Below the pieces are notes generated by a model. It searched no databases. It was not told the origin of the DNA and worked only from the letters and a program-made list of their open reading frames with translations. This document shows, one piece after another, positions 22,546 to 22,662 of a DNA stretch of 22,662 bases. Position 1 is the first letter of the stretch, and every line of letters starts with the position of its first letter. Source of the DNA: Desulfuromusa sp. (GTDB lineage Bacteria; Desulfobacterota; Desulfuromonadia; Desulfuromonadales; Geopsychrobacteraceae); the NCBI GenBank assembly GCA_029934755.1, contig JAOZLQ010000014.1:1-22662 (forward strand), read 5' to 3'. A program made the position numbers and the translations under genes.

Positions 22546-22662
22546 TGATTAAACGTCTCAACCCGAGAGAAAAGACCGTTGTTGTTATCGGATTGCTTAT
22601 TCTGACATTGTTGTTTGTCTGGTTTGCTCTGCTTAACCCCTATTTTAAAACAATGAATACTT
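22545..22662 (+). CDS. gspM: Type II secretion system protein GspM, 5' fragment cut by window edge
   Basis: The frame opens at ATG 22545 (overlapping the gspL stop, TGATG) and continues through the last base, giving 39 residues. MIKRLNPREKTVVVIG, then a hydrophobic segment LLILTLLFVWFALLNPYF, shows the short cytoplasmic N-terminus and membrane anchor of GspM, the partner of GspL. GGAGG lies about 9 nt upstream. Assignment relies on position after gspL and topology; little conserved sequence is visible. Confidence 0.8.
   Translation, partial: MIKRLNPREKTVVVIGLLILTLLFVWFALLNPYFKTMNT

Overview
The window looks like chromosome from an anaerobic, moderate-GC Desulfuromonadales-type bacterium (Desulfuromonas, Desulfuromusa or Geopsychrobacter relatives). 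That placement is inferred from the mix of sigma-54 control, a CheV-type chemotaxis protein, a liv-type amino-acid binding protein, Sel1-repeat proteins and a GspC-to-GspM type II secretion operon. No rRNA, tRNA, CRISPR array, phage or transposase gene was seen.

Region 1 (1-5818, minus strand) is a proline/amino-acid catabolism block. A sigma-54 activator with PAS-like sensing regions and a TyrR/Fis-like C-terminal helix-turn-helix (4076-5818) lies upstream of pruA (P5C dehydrogenase) and putA (monofunctional proline dehydrogenase). A truncated liv-type periplasmic binding protein follows on the same strand. The pruA leader carries a close match to a sigma-54 -24/-12 promoter (3902-3918). A perfect 9+9 bp inverted repeat (4046-4065) sits about 165 bp upstream of the predicted start, and a related ATGCA/TGCAT palindrome covers the activator's own start. 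A perfect 13+13 bp inverted repeat separates pruA from putA. Together these suggest a compact proline-oxidation circuit in which the activator drives pruA-putA and controls itself.

Region 2 (5883-9287) holds cheV (CheW + receiver) between two Sel1-repeat proteins encoded on the opposite strand. Region 3 (9594-12109) holds unlinked metabolic genes: a MYG1/UPF0160 DHH-like hydrolase, a NUDT14-like Nudix hydrolase whose 3' end overlaps it, and a PIG3-type quinone oxidoreductase. The 346-bp gap at 12110-12455 contains a palindromic, MITE-like repeat about 130 bp long.

Region 4 (12456-22662, plus strand) is a tightly packed type II secretion operon in the order gspC-D-E-F-G-H-I-J-K-L-M, with gspM cut by the window edge. 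It encodes the inner-membrane link (C), secretin (D), ATPase (E), platform (F), major pseudopilin (G), minor pseudopilins (H, I, J, K) and assembly proteins (L, M). Several genes overlap, implying translational coupling. The prepilin peptidase (GspO) and any pilotin are not in the window.
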